Assembly (NCBI GenBank): GCA_902619495.1
Contig: CACNEM010000008.1
Location: forward strand, 1-34,285
Source of the DNA: an uncultured Pelagibacteraceae bacterium
GTDB lineage: Bacteria > Pseudomonadota > Alphaproteobacteria > Pelagibacterales > Pelagibacteraceae
Direction: 5' to 3'
Length of the DNA: 34,285 bases
Under the pieces are notes generated by a model that made no database searches, was not told the DNA's origin, and saw only the letters and a list, made by a program, of their open reading frames with translations. Below are positions 14,311 through 21,288 of the stretch, one piece after another. Every line of letters begins with the position of its first letter. The first letter of the stretch is position 1. Position numbers and translations under genes: made by a program.

Positions 14311-15176
14311 GAAAAATTATTTTATTTCTAGCTTTGTTGATGGTTTCATCTGCGTTTGCTGATGAAAAACCAGGCAGATTTTTTAAAGATCAGCCAGATG
14401 TAACAAATGATCCACAAGTTCATTTCATATACTTGTTAAATAAAGATAGCAAAGACAGGGAGTGGGATATTAATGGTAAAATGGAATCTGAACTCATGGA
14501 AGTAAATGAAAAATTTTTTGAAATGACAAAGGGAAAACAAAAATTTAGATATGATATGAGAAAAGATGGAAAACTAGATATCTCGTTTGTTCGTTTTGAT
14601 AAAAAATACAAAGGAAATTATGGAATGAACTATCCAGATGCTTTTCTTACAAAAAATGGATTTAATGATCCAAATAAACTTTATTTTTCATGGGTTGATG
14701 TTGGTCATCGAGATGGTGGTCAAGGATCCGTTCATCATGGATACATATTTTTAAAAAGTAAATACATTGGTAATAAAGCAAAAAGAAGTATTATGACACT
14801 GCATGAATTAGCTCACGTGGCTGGTTTTGCCTGGACGTGTAACAAAGGAAATTATGGAGGCAGTCATATTAGAAATACAATCGTTGGAGGACCCGAGAGT
14901 GGTGATAAATACAGATTAGGTAGTATATATGATCACGGAGATCCTGCCTGCCCAGATATGAAAGACTTAGTTTTTTTAACACCAACCTCAGATAAACCTT
15001 TCAATCCAGTGGAATTAAAATGTGCTATGGCCGCAGAAGTTGGAAGAGGTATCGCGCCTAACCCTGATTATAAATGGAGAGATAGATATTCTCATAAAAA
15101 ATTACAAAAAGTATCCAAGAAAAGAACTTGGTGCACTTATAACCGTTATAAAAACTTTAAAGAGGGTCAACATTAA
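14307..15176 (+). CDS. Secreted zincin-like (HExxH) protein inside the liv operon
   Basis: 289 residues. A clean signal peptide (1-18, cut after SSAFA) predicts a periplasmic or exported protein. A zinc-protease helix motif, IMTLHELAHVAGFAW, places HELAH at residues 166-170. It resembles the metzincin HExxHxxGxxH except that Trp occupies the third-ligand position, so the third ligand would lie elsewhere, for example His210 or Asp211 in SIYDHGDP. Four cysteines (178, 215, 239, 276) follow the motif and could form two disulfides. I do not recognise the family. The start overlaps livH by four bases and livM starts two bases after the stop, so it is genuinely co-translated with the transporter. 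A peptidase or amidase feeding the importer is an inference. Confidence 0.75.
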   Translation: MRKIILFLALLMVSSAFADEKPGRFFKDQPDVTNDPQVHFIYLLNKDSKDREWDINGKMESELMEVNEKFFEMTKGKQKFRYDMRKDGKLDISFVRFDKKYKGNYGMNYPDAFLTKNGFNDPNKLYFSWVDVGHRDGGQGSVHHGYIFLKSKYIGNKAKRSIMTLHELAHVAGFAWTCNKGNYGGSHIRNTIVGGPESGDKYRLGSIYDHGDPACPDMKDLVFLTPTSDKPFNPVELKCAMAAEVGRGIAPNPDYKWRDRYSHKKLQKVSKKRTWCTYNRYKNFKEGQH

Positions 15177-15178
15177 AA

Positions 15179-16234
15179 ATGAAACAAAAAGATTTAATTT
15201 TATACTCTAGTTTAATTATCTTAGGTTTAGTGGCACCTTATTTGTTTTCTGCTTTTAAAGTTCAGCTTACATATCTTTGTGTTTTGATTGTTCTAGCAAT
15301 GACTTGGAATCTACAAGGCGGAGAGATGGGCTACAATACTTTTGGAAATATACTTTTCTATGGGTTAGGAATGTATCTTACTGCCTCAGTTCAAGTAGGA
15401 ATGTTTTTCCCGTTAGCTGAGTGGACTGAAAGCGGCGGTGAAAAAACTTTTGTTCATACTACTGCACAATATTTTCAAGGAATAGGTGTCGGATTATTAG
15501 TTTCAGCAATTGTTCCTGCTGTTATTGCTGGCGCTATAGGTTACGCTATTTTAGGATTGAGAGGACATTACTTTGCCATTTGCACTTTAGGTTTAGGTAT
15601 CGCTGCAGGTGAAATTGCTGGAGGAATAGAAATCATTGGAGCTGGTCAAGGATTTACTACACCACCTTTTCCTGCCGAAATAGTCGATACTGAAGCTAGA
15701 GGAAAGTTTTTCTACTTTTTAAGTTTTGCATTATTAGTCGGTACATTTATTTTTGTTAAATATATTTATGGTTCTAGATTTAGATTAATTTTAAATGCAA
15801 TAAGAGATAATGAAGATAAAGCAGAGGCAATGGGTATTCAAACTATGAAATATAAAATTGTGGGTTGGATGTGTTCAGCCTTCTTCTGTGGTCTTGCTGG
15901 TGGAATTATGGGCGGACTAATTGGGTATATAGACTCCACTGATGTTGCTTTTGACGGAAGAGAGATGGGAGTATTCATGGTTCTTATGGCAATTCTTGGT
16001 GGAAAAGGAACTTTGTGGGGCCCAGTGATTGGTGCAACTTTATTCCATTTCTTTAAAGAAGGTCTTTGGACTTTAATATTAGGCTGGCAGTATGTAGCGT
16101 TAGGAGTTTTAATTGTTGTAATCGTAGTTTATTTCCCAGAGGGATTAATGGGTTGGTTAAGAGAAAAATATCCTGAAAGATTTGGTGAAGTGATAGATGA
16201 AAAGGATCGTAAAGCACAGGTGGAATTAAAATGA
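15179..16234 (+). CDS. livM: Branched-chain amino acid-type ABC permease, LivM-like
   Basis: 351-residue partner permease, about ten membrane helices. Landmarks are LAMTWNLQGGEMGYNTFGNILFYGLGMY, where the family usually has GLAGQLSLGH, then GLRGHYFAICTLGLGIAAGEI, NAIRDNEDKAEAMGIQTMKYKI (coupling loop) and AILGGKGTLWGPVIGA. It ends in a four-base ATGA overlap with livG. The altered GGEMGYNTFGN motif and the large LivM-specific loop suggest a ligand other than plain leucine, but this is a guess. Confidence 0.9.
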   Translation: MKQKDLILYSSLIILGLVAPYLFSAFKVQLTYLCVLIVLAMTWNLQGGEMGYNTFGNILFYGLGMYLTASVQVGMFFPLAEWTESGGEKTFVHTTAQYFQGIGVGLLVSAIVPAVIAGAIGYAILGLRGHYFAICTLGLGIAAGEIAGGIEIIGAGQGFTTPPFPAEIVDTEARGKFFYFLSFALLVGTFIFVKYIYGSRFRLILNAIRDNEDKAEAMGIQTMKYKIVGWMCSAFFCGLAGGIMGGLIGYIDSTDVAFDGREMGVFMVLMAILGGKGTLWGPVIGATLFHFFKEGLWTLILGWQYVALGVLIVVIVVYFPEGLMGWLREKYPERFGEVIDEKDRKAQVELK

Positions 16235-16965
16235 GTATCTTACAAGTTAAAAATGTAAGTAAATCTTTTGGCGGTGTTCAAGCTAACGTAGATATTTCAG
16301 TTTCGGTAGAACAGGGATCTATAGTTGGTTTAATAGGACCTAACGGTTCAGGTAAAACTACTTTATTTAATTCTATTGTTGGAACTCATCCGATTGATAA
16401 AGGATCAATTGTTTTTGATAATACAGAAGTTTCCGAAATGCCAGTGCCAGCAGTAGCTAAACTTGGTTTGTTAAGAACCTTTCAACAAACAAGAATTTAT
16501 TCAAAACTTAATTGTGTAGAAAATATGCTAATAAGTCACAAAGCTAGTGACTCAGGGTTTATTTTTGCAAAAGTACCTGCTGAACTTACTGAGAAAGCAG
16601 AAAATATTTTAAACTTTGTAGGTCTTTATCAAAAAAGAAATTTGAGAGCAGGGGATTTATCATTTGGACAACAAAAATTACTCGAATTAGCAATGGCTTT
16701 GATGAATGAACCTAAAATGCTTTTATTAGATGAGCCTACAGCTGGAATTAATCCAACTTTAATTAATGGAATTATAGATAGATTAATTAAAATAAATAAA
16801 GATTATGGAATTACTTTATTAGTCATAGAGCACAATATGAAAGTAATTATGAGTTTAGCACAAAAAATTTTCTGCTTAGCGCACGGTAAAATGCTAGCAG
16901 AGGGTTCACCAGACCAAATTAAAAATGATAAGCGGGTTGTTGACGCTTATTTAGGAGCGCAGTAA
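16231..16965 (+). CDS. livG: ABC transporter ATP-binding protein, LivG-like
   Basis: 244-residue cytosolic ATPase of the HAAT importer. Walker A GPNGSGKT (36-43), the Q-loop region LRTFQQTRIYSKL, signature LSFGQQKLLELA (Gly-Gly replaced by Phe-Gly, common in LivG), Walker B MLLLDEPTAGINP, and the switch His in VIEHNMKVI. It overlaps livM by four bases and shares the last base of its stop with the livF start. Confidence 0.93.
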   Translation: MSILQVKNVSKSFGGVQANVDISVSVEQGSIVGLIGPNGSGKTTLFNSIVGTHPIDKGSIVFDNTEVSEMPVPAVAKLGLLRTFQQTRIYSKLNCVENMLISHKASDSGFIFAKVPAELTEKAENILNFVGLYQKRNLRAGDLSFGQQKLLELAMALMNEPKMLLLDEPTAGINPTLINGIIDRLIKINKDYGITLLVIEHNMKVIMSLAQKIFCLAHGKMLAEGSPDQIKNDKRVVDAYLGAQ

Positions 16966-17750
16966 TGGCAAATCAATACGATGTTCTAGGTAAAGCACCT
17001 GGTTTAGAAGATTTAAACAAATTATCTCCTAACGACGTTCATCTAACCATAAGAGGCTTAAATGCTGGCTACGGAAAAATGGAGATACTACATAATTTTG
17101 ACTTAACAGTCAGTAAGGCTCAATCGTTATGTTTAATAGGACCTAACGGTGCAGGAAAATCTACAATTCTTCACTCCATATACGGATTTACGAATATTTT
17201 TGATGGAAAAATTGAATTAGAAGGAAATGAAATTACTACATTAACTCCTGCTCAGAAACTAAGTAAAGTAGGTATAGCTTATATCTTACAAGATAATTCA
17301 GTATTTCCTGATATGACAGTCGAGGAAAATCTTTTAATGGGCGGATACATTAAAGATAAACAGGACGAGGCTTATGAGGAAGCTGAAAGAATTTTTCAAA
17401 AATATGAGAGATTAAGAAATAGAAGAAATCAACCTGCAAAAGTTTTATCAGGCGGTGAGAGAAGATTATTAGAAATTTCAAGAGCATTAGTTATGAAGCC
17501 ATCAGTTTTACTAGTAGATGAACCATCAATTGGTTTGGAGCCAAAATATATAAATATGGTTTTTGAAATTTTAGAAGATCTTCAAAAAGCAGAGAAGAAA
17601 ACAATAATACTTGTAGAACAAAATGCAAAAAAAGGTTTAGAGTTTGCAGATATAGGATACGTTTTAGTATCTGGTCAAACAGCTATTGCAGGAAAAGGGG
17701 ATGATCTTTTAAAAAATCCAGACGTAGGAAGATTATTCCTTGGTGGATGA
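16965..17750 (+). CDS. livF: ABC transporter ATP-binding protein, LivF-like
   Basis: 261-residue second ATPase. It carries an N-terminal extension of about 25 residues (MANQYDVLGKAPGLEDLNKL) before the ABC core, which the second LivF of this window lacks. Walker A GPNGAGKS (59-66), signature LSGGERRLLEIS, Walker B VLLVDEPSIGLEP and EQNAKKGLEFAD near the end, typical of LivF. It overlaps azlC by four bases (ATGA). Confidence 0.92.
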   Translation: MANQYDVLGKAPGLEDLNKLSPNDVHLTIRGLNAGYGKMEILHNFDLTVSKAQSLCLIGPNGAGKSTILHSIYGFTNIFDGKIELEGNEITTLTPAQKLSKVGIAYILQDNSVFPDMTVEENLLMGGYIKDKQDEAYEEAERIFQKYERLRNRRNQPAKVLSGGERRLLEISRALVMKPSVLLVDEPSIGLEPKYINMVFEILEDLQKAEKKTIILVEQNAKKGLEFADIGYVLVSGQTAIAGKGDDLLKNPDVGRLFLGG

Positions 17751-18451
17751 TTAATTCACAAGCTTTCTTTACAGGTTTAAAATCTTTAAAAGGTGCAAGA
17801 AGTCCGGCGTTACCTTTAGCAGCGTGTTTTGTTGCTTTAGGCGCTTTACTTAAAGATGCTGGATTTAATATTCAACAGAGTGCAGCTTCAAGTTTTTTTA
17901 CATATGCATTACCTGGACAATTAGTAATGGCAGAGTCATTATTACTAGGTGCATCTATCGTAAATATTTTTTTAGCAGTTTGGTTAGTGAACTTTAGACT
18001 TTATCCAATGACAGTGTCTTTATTTCCTTTACTTGAGCATAAATCCCAACCTAAGTGGAAATATTATTTATCTTGTCATTTTCTTGCAGTTTCATCCTGG
18101 TTAATTGCTAAAGAAGCTTATAAAAAAATTAATCCAAAATATCGAATAGATTTTTGGATAGGCATTGGTACTGGAACTTGGTTAACAGCTGTACTTATGA
18201 CAGTTATTGGGTACTTAGCAGCAGATCTTTTAAATAAAGAAATGTTAATTGGATTAGCAATTGTAAATCCAATTTATTTTTTTTGTATGATGATAGGCGC
18301 TATGAAAAACATAGCCATATCTATTTCGGTAATTTTAGGAACAGCTTTAGGACCAGTAATTTATTTATTTTCTACTGAGTGGTCATTATTATTTGCTGGA
18401 TTAATAGCAGGGACTGTTGCTTATTTATTTGGAGAAAAAGATGGCAAGTAG
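17747..18451 (+). CDS. azlC: AzlC-family branched-chain amino acid exporter, large subunit
   Basis: 234-residue membrane protein, first of an AzlCD (BrnFE-type) two-component exporter. Visible landmarks are the FVALGALLKDAGFN and FFTYALPGQLVMAESLLLGAS segments and VNFRLYPMTVSLFPLL, matching the AzlC core. It is translationally coupled to livF by ATGA and followed by azlD. Placing an amino acid exporter within an importer operon suggests overflow control or an exchange role; that is inference. Confidence 0.85.
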   Translation: MINSQAFFTGLKSLKGARSPALPLAACFVALGALLKDAGFNIQQSAASSFFTYALPGQLVMAESLLLGASIVNIFLAVWLVNFRLYPMTVSLFPLLEHKSQPKWKYYLSCHFLAVSSWLIAKEAYKKINPKYRIDFWIGIGTGTWLTAVLMTVIGYLAADLLNKEMLIGLAIVNPIYFFCMMIGAMKNIAISISVILGTALGPVIYLFSTEWSLLFAGLIAGTVAYLFGEKDGK

Positions 18452-18767
18452 TCAACTTATAATTTTTGCAATTATAGCAACATCAATAGCTACATACATT
18501 TCTAGATTTATGGGAGCATTAACTTCAGAAAAAGTAAGCATTAATTCAAAAATATTCAAATGGTTTAACTGTGTCGCCTATTCAACTTTAGCAGCTTTAC
18601 TTGGAAGAATGATAATATTTCCTGCAGGAGTTTTAGCAGACTCAGAACTTATAATGAGACTAATAGTATTCTTTACTTGCATTGCAATATTTATAATATC
18701 TAAAAAAAACTTAGTAATACCTACGGTTACTTCTGCAATTTTACTAAGCTTTTTGACTAACATTTGA
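18441..18767 (+). CDS. azlD: AzlD-family small exporter subunit
   Basis: 108 residues from MASSQLIIF, preceded by GGAGAAAA; the frame is open upstream to 18417 but that start has no ribosome site. It has about four membrane helices and the AzlD mark TYISRFMGA near residue 20. It overlaps the azlC end by 11 bases, the usual AzlC-AzlD arrangement. Its last codons contain the -35 of the next promoter. Confidence 0.82.
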   Translation: MASSQLIIFAIIATSIATYISRFMGALTSEKVSINSKIFKWFNCVAYSTLAALLGRMIIFPAGVLADSELIMRLIVFFTCIAIFIISKKNLVIPTVTSAILLSFLTNI

Positions 18768-18780
18768 TTTATGGTAAAAT
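18753..18780 (+). promoter_or_regulatory. Promoter for the micro-ORF and glutarate hydroxylase
   Basis: TTGACT (18753-18758) and TAAAAT (18775-18780) with a 16-base spacer. The expected start, 6-7 bases downstream, falls on or next to the ATG at 18787, implying a leaderless or nearly leaderless transcript. Confidence 0.5.
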
Positions 18781-18786
18781 TACAAA

Positions 18787-18843
18787 ATGGAACCAATACT
18801 AGCAATTTTTATTGTTTTGTGGATTATGGGTACTATTGAGTAA
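18787..18843 (+). CDS. 18-residue hydrophobic micro-ORF before glaH
   Basis: Frame MEPILAIFIVLWIMGTIE, a single hydrophobic helix with acidic ends, ending in TAA directly abutting the next ATG (TAAATG). It begins about six bases after a good -10 box, so it would be translated from a leaderless message. The following gene has no good ribosome site of its own, which fits translational coupling. It could be a membrane micropeptide or only a coupling device. No homologue is known to me. Confidence 0.4.
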   Translation: MEPILAIFIVLWIMGTIE

Positions 18844-19740
18844 ATGAGCTTTTCATTATCACATCATAATAATTCAAAGAGAGTTCGTGTAATAAAATTA
18901 AATGAAAGCGACCTTGATAGATTGATTTTTCCTTTTAAAAAACATTCAATTTTATCTTTAGAATATAAACCATTTTCGAGATTTAGCCTTGCCAAAAGCT
19001 TGGATGAAGTATTTCAAAATAAGTTAGGTAAAACTTTAAATGATATTCTTAATGACCGTAATACAGGAACTGCGATTGTTGAACCCGATATAAAGAATAA
19101 AAAATTTGATAAAGATTTTTTAGTTAAGCTTTCAACGGGTCTTGCTTATCTAGTTGGAAATCCCAACTTTGACTCCATGACAGGGAAATACTATGCAAGA
19201 TTTCATGTAAAGCACCAAGATAGTAGCGACTCCTATCTTAGAAAAGCTTATACAAATTTAGATCTTCATACAGACGGAACTTACGTTAAAGAGAAAACCG
19301 ATTGGATTATAATGACAAAAATGGAAGAACAGAATGTCGGTGGAGGAGAAAGTGTAATTTTACATTTAGACGATTGGGAACATTTGGAAGATCTAAGTAA
19401 TGATCCTGTCGGTCAAGAAGATTTCGTATGGGGATCTCCAAAAAGCAAGAATGTTGATTATAAAGTTGAACATCCTGTATTTACAAAAGATAAAAATGGC
19501 AAGCCAGTTATTTCTTATATTGATCAATTTCCTGAACCAAAAAATATGAAACAAGGTTTATTTTTGCAAAAATTATCAGATGCTTTAGAGCAAAGTAAAA
19601 ATAAAATAAGCTTTCCACTACCTGTGGGGTCGACAATTTTCTCAAATAACTATTTTTGGTTGCATGGAAGAAAAGCTTTTAAAGAGCATTCTGGGTTATC
19701 AAGAGAATTACTTAGAATTAGAGGAACTTTTTTTCATTAA
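18844..19740 (+). CDS. glaH: Glutarate 2-hydroxylase, CsiD/GlaH family
   Basis: Fe(II)/2-oxoglutarate-dependent dioxygenase that hydroxylates glutarate to L-2-hydroxyglutarate, linked to lysine/glutarate catabolism. 298 residues. It resembles E. coli CsiD throughout: ALxYKxFxRF-like SLEYKPFSRF, NFDSMTGKYYARFHVK, DSSDSYLRKAY, the Fe-binding HTD (His142, Asp144) in DLHTDGTYV, MEEQNVGGGES, LHLDDWEHL, YIDQFPEPK, the distal His274 in WLHGR and the closing SRELLRIRGTF. No L-2-hydroxyglutarate oxidase (lhgO) is next to it; instead the tctCBA transporter follows. The TauD-like fold could act on another acid, but the family-specific motifs favour glutarate. Confidence 0.87.
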   Translation: MSFSLSHHNNSKRVRVIKLNESDLDRLIFPFKKHSILSLEYKPFSRFSLAKSLDEVFQNKLGKTLNDILNDRNTGTAIVEPDIKNKKFDKDFLVKLSTGLAYLVGNPNFDSMTGKYYARFHVKHQDSSDSYLRKAYTNLDLHTDGTYVKEKTDWIIMTKMEEQNVGGGESVILHLDDWEHLEDLSNDPVGQEDFVWGSPKSKNVDYKVEHPVFTKDKNGKPVISYIDQFPEPKNMKQGLFLQKLSDALEQSKNKISFPLPVGSTIFSNNYFWLHGRKAFKEHSGLSRELLRIRGTFFH

Positions 19741-19747
19741 TACCTAG

Positions 19748-19776
19748 TTGACTCTAGATTAGTTATTTATTTTAAT
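19748..19776 (+). promoter_or_regulatory. Promoter and leader of tctC
   Basis: TTGACT (19748-19753) and TTTAAT (19771-19776) with a 17-base spacer, starting eight bases after the glaH stop. The leader ends AGGGGGAAATAATG, matching the ribosome-site pattern of the two other binding-protein genes. Confidence 0.5.
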
Positions 19777-19806
19777 ATGAATAATTAATAAACACAGGGG
19801 GAAATA

Positions 19807-20799
19807 ATGTTCAATAAGTTCAAAAAACTTATCAGCCTAGTTTTCGCAACTGTTCTTTTAACTTCAGTTTCAAACACATCTTTCGCTGCAGACAAATTAC
19901 ACTTTGTAATTGGTGGTGGTGCTGGTGGTGGTTGGGATGGAACTGCTAGAGGAACTGGTGAAGCTTTAACTAAAGCTGGTTTTTTAAATAGTGCATCATT
20001 TGAAAATATGTCAGGTGGTGGTGGAGGAAAAGCTTTATCATACATGATAAATACTAAACCTTCAGATACGATTTTAGTTCAATCTACTCCATTAGTTCTT
20101 AGATCAATAACTAGACACTCTGGTTATGTAGATAAAAAGAATGCAGCCAAGGTTACATCTTATAAAGATGTTGTGCCAATAGCTGGTGTAATAGGTGATT
20201 ACGGTGCAATTGTTGCAGCAAAAAACTCACCTTATAATTCTTGGAAAGATGTAGTAGCTGCTTACAAAGCAAATCCAAAATCAGTTAAAATGGCTGGTGG
20301 ATCTGTTAGAGGAAGTATGGACCATTTAATTGGTGCATTAGCATTTAAAGAAGCTGGTGCCAATCCAAATGATGTTGTTTACATTCCTTACGATGCAGGA
20401 GGAAAAGCATTAGCTGGACTTTTATCAGGTGAAACTCAAATTCTTTCAACTGGTTTAGGAGAAGTAATGGGTGCTAGAGATCAAGTTAAAATTCTTGGTA
20501 TTACAGCGCCTAAAAGAGTTGCTGACGCTCCAGATGTTCCAACTTTAAAAGAGCAAGGTACTAACGCTATCTTCGTAAATTGGAGAGGTTTCTTTGGCCC
20601 TCCAGGTATGAGTGATGGTGAGAGAAAGAAAATTGCAAAAATGTTGGGCGATGTTCAAAAAACACCTGAATGGGAAGCAGTCAGAAAAAGAAATGCTTGG
20701 GTAAATATTTACAACCCAGACAAAAAATTCGTTAAATTTTTAGAAAAACAAACAGTTGAGATGACTGGATTGTTAAAAAATTTAGGCGTAATTAAATAA
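19807..20799 (+). CDS. tctC: TctC/Bug-family periplasmic binding protein
   Basis: 330-residue substrate-binding protein of a tripartite tricarboxylate transporter. The signal peptide ends near residue 27 (NTSFA|A). It then shows KLHFVIGGGAGGGWDGTARG, the Bug-family glycine-rich ligand loop, followed by FENMSGGGGGKAL, VPIAGVIGDYGAIVA and the second-domain GSVRGSMDHLIG and IPYDAGGKALAGLLSGE. Bug proteins bind carboxylates and similar anions. Glycine-rich stretches are unusually long. The gene has its own promoter and is followed by a hairpin lying over the tctB start. Confidence 0.9.
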   Translation: MFNKFKKLISLVFATVLLTSVSNTSFAADKLHFVIGGGAGGGWDGTARGTGEALTKAGFLNSASFENMSGGGGGKALSYMINTKPSDTILVQSTPLVLRSITRHSGYVDKKNAAKVTSYKDVVPIAGVIGDYGAIVAAKNSPYNSWKDVVAAYKANPKSVKMAGGSVRGSMDHLIGALAFKEAGANPNDVVYIPYDAGGKALAGLLSGETQILSTGLGEVMGARDQVKILGITAPKRVADAPDVPTLKEQGTNAIFVNWRGFFGPPGMSDGERKKIAKMLGDVQKTPEWEAVRKRNAWVNIYNPDKKFVKFLEKQTVEMTGLLKNLGVIK

Positions 20800-20809
20800 A
20801 TAGTTAAGG

Positions 20810-20859
20810 AAAGAGCAGTGAAAATTAGTCCTTCAAAGATTATTTCACTGCTCTTTTTT
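20810..20859 (+). terminator. Terminator-like hairpin overlapping the tctB start
   Basis: Perfect 14-bp inverted repeat: AAAGAGCAGTGAAA (20810-20823) and TTTCACTGCTCTTT (20843-20856), with a 19-base loop and a T tail to 20859. The tctB GTG start (20818-20820) lies inside the 5' arm and the ribosome site just before it. It has the form of an intrinsic terminator or attenuator between tctC and tctBA, and could also limit tctB initiation. Confidence 0.7.
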
Positions 20860-21288
20860 ATTTTTTCAGGATTTTATCTTTATACTGCACATCAGATTCA
20901 AGTTTTTACTTTTGATGAAAATGCAGCATTCAACGCAAAAACTTTTCCAATTTATTTAGGCTATGCAGGTTTAATATTTTCTGCACTTTATGTTCTTTTG
21001 CCAGAAACTAGACCTTCAAATGTAGATTTGTCAGTTTTAGATTATAAAAAAACAATCACGTTGGTTTTACTTATGATTTTGTATGGAATAACAATTTTAA
21101 GAGCAGGCTATTTTCTATCAACCTCAATTTTTTTAGTTTTATCTTATATTGTTTTAGGTGAGAGAAAATGGTTATGGATATTTCTTTTATCATTTCCTTT
21201 CGTAGCAATATTTATGTATCTCCTACACGGACTATTAAATATTTATCTTCGTGATCCATTTCTACAATTTATTGGAGTTATGGGATGA
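20818..21288 (+). CDS. tctB: TctB-family small membrane subunit
   Basis: 156 residues, four predicted membrane helices, the small subunit of a TctABC transporter. The start is GTG, with AAGGA seven bases upstream and a protein beginning MKISPSKIISLLFFIFSGFYLYTA, as expected for TctB. The C-terminal half has the typical LREGYFLSTSIFL-like segment (here ILRAGYFLSTSIFL) and FLYLLHGLLNIYL-like end. The first 13 codons lie within a 14-bp hairpin. It overlaps tctA by four bases. Confidence 0.85.
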   Translation: MKISPSKIISLLFFIFSGFYLYTAHQIQVFTFDENAAFNAKTFPIYLGYAGLIFSALYVLLPETRPSNVDLSVLDYKKTITLVLLMILYGITILRAGYFLSTSIFLVLSYIVLGERKWLWIFLLSFPFVAIFMYLLHGLLNIYLRDPFLQFIGVMG

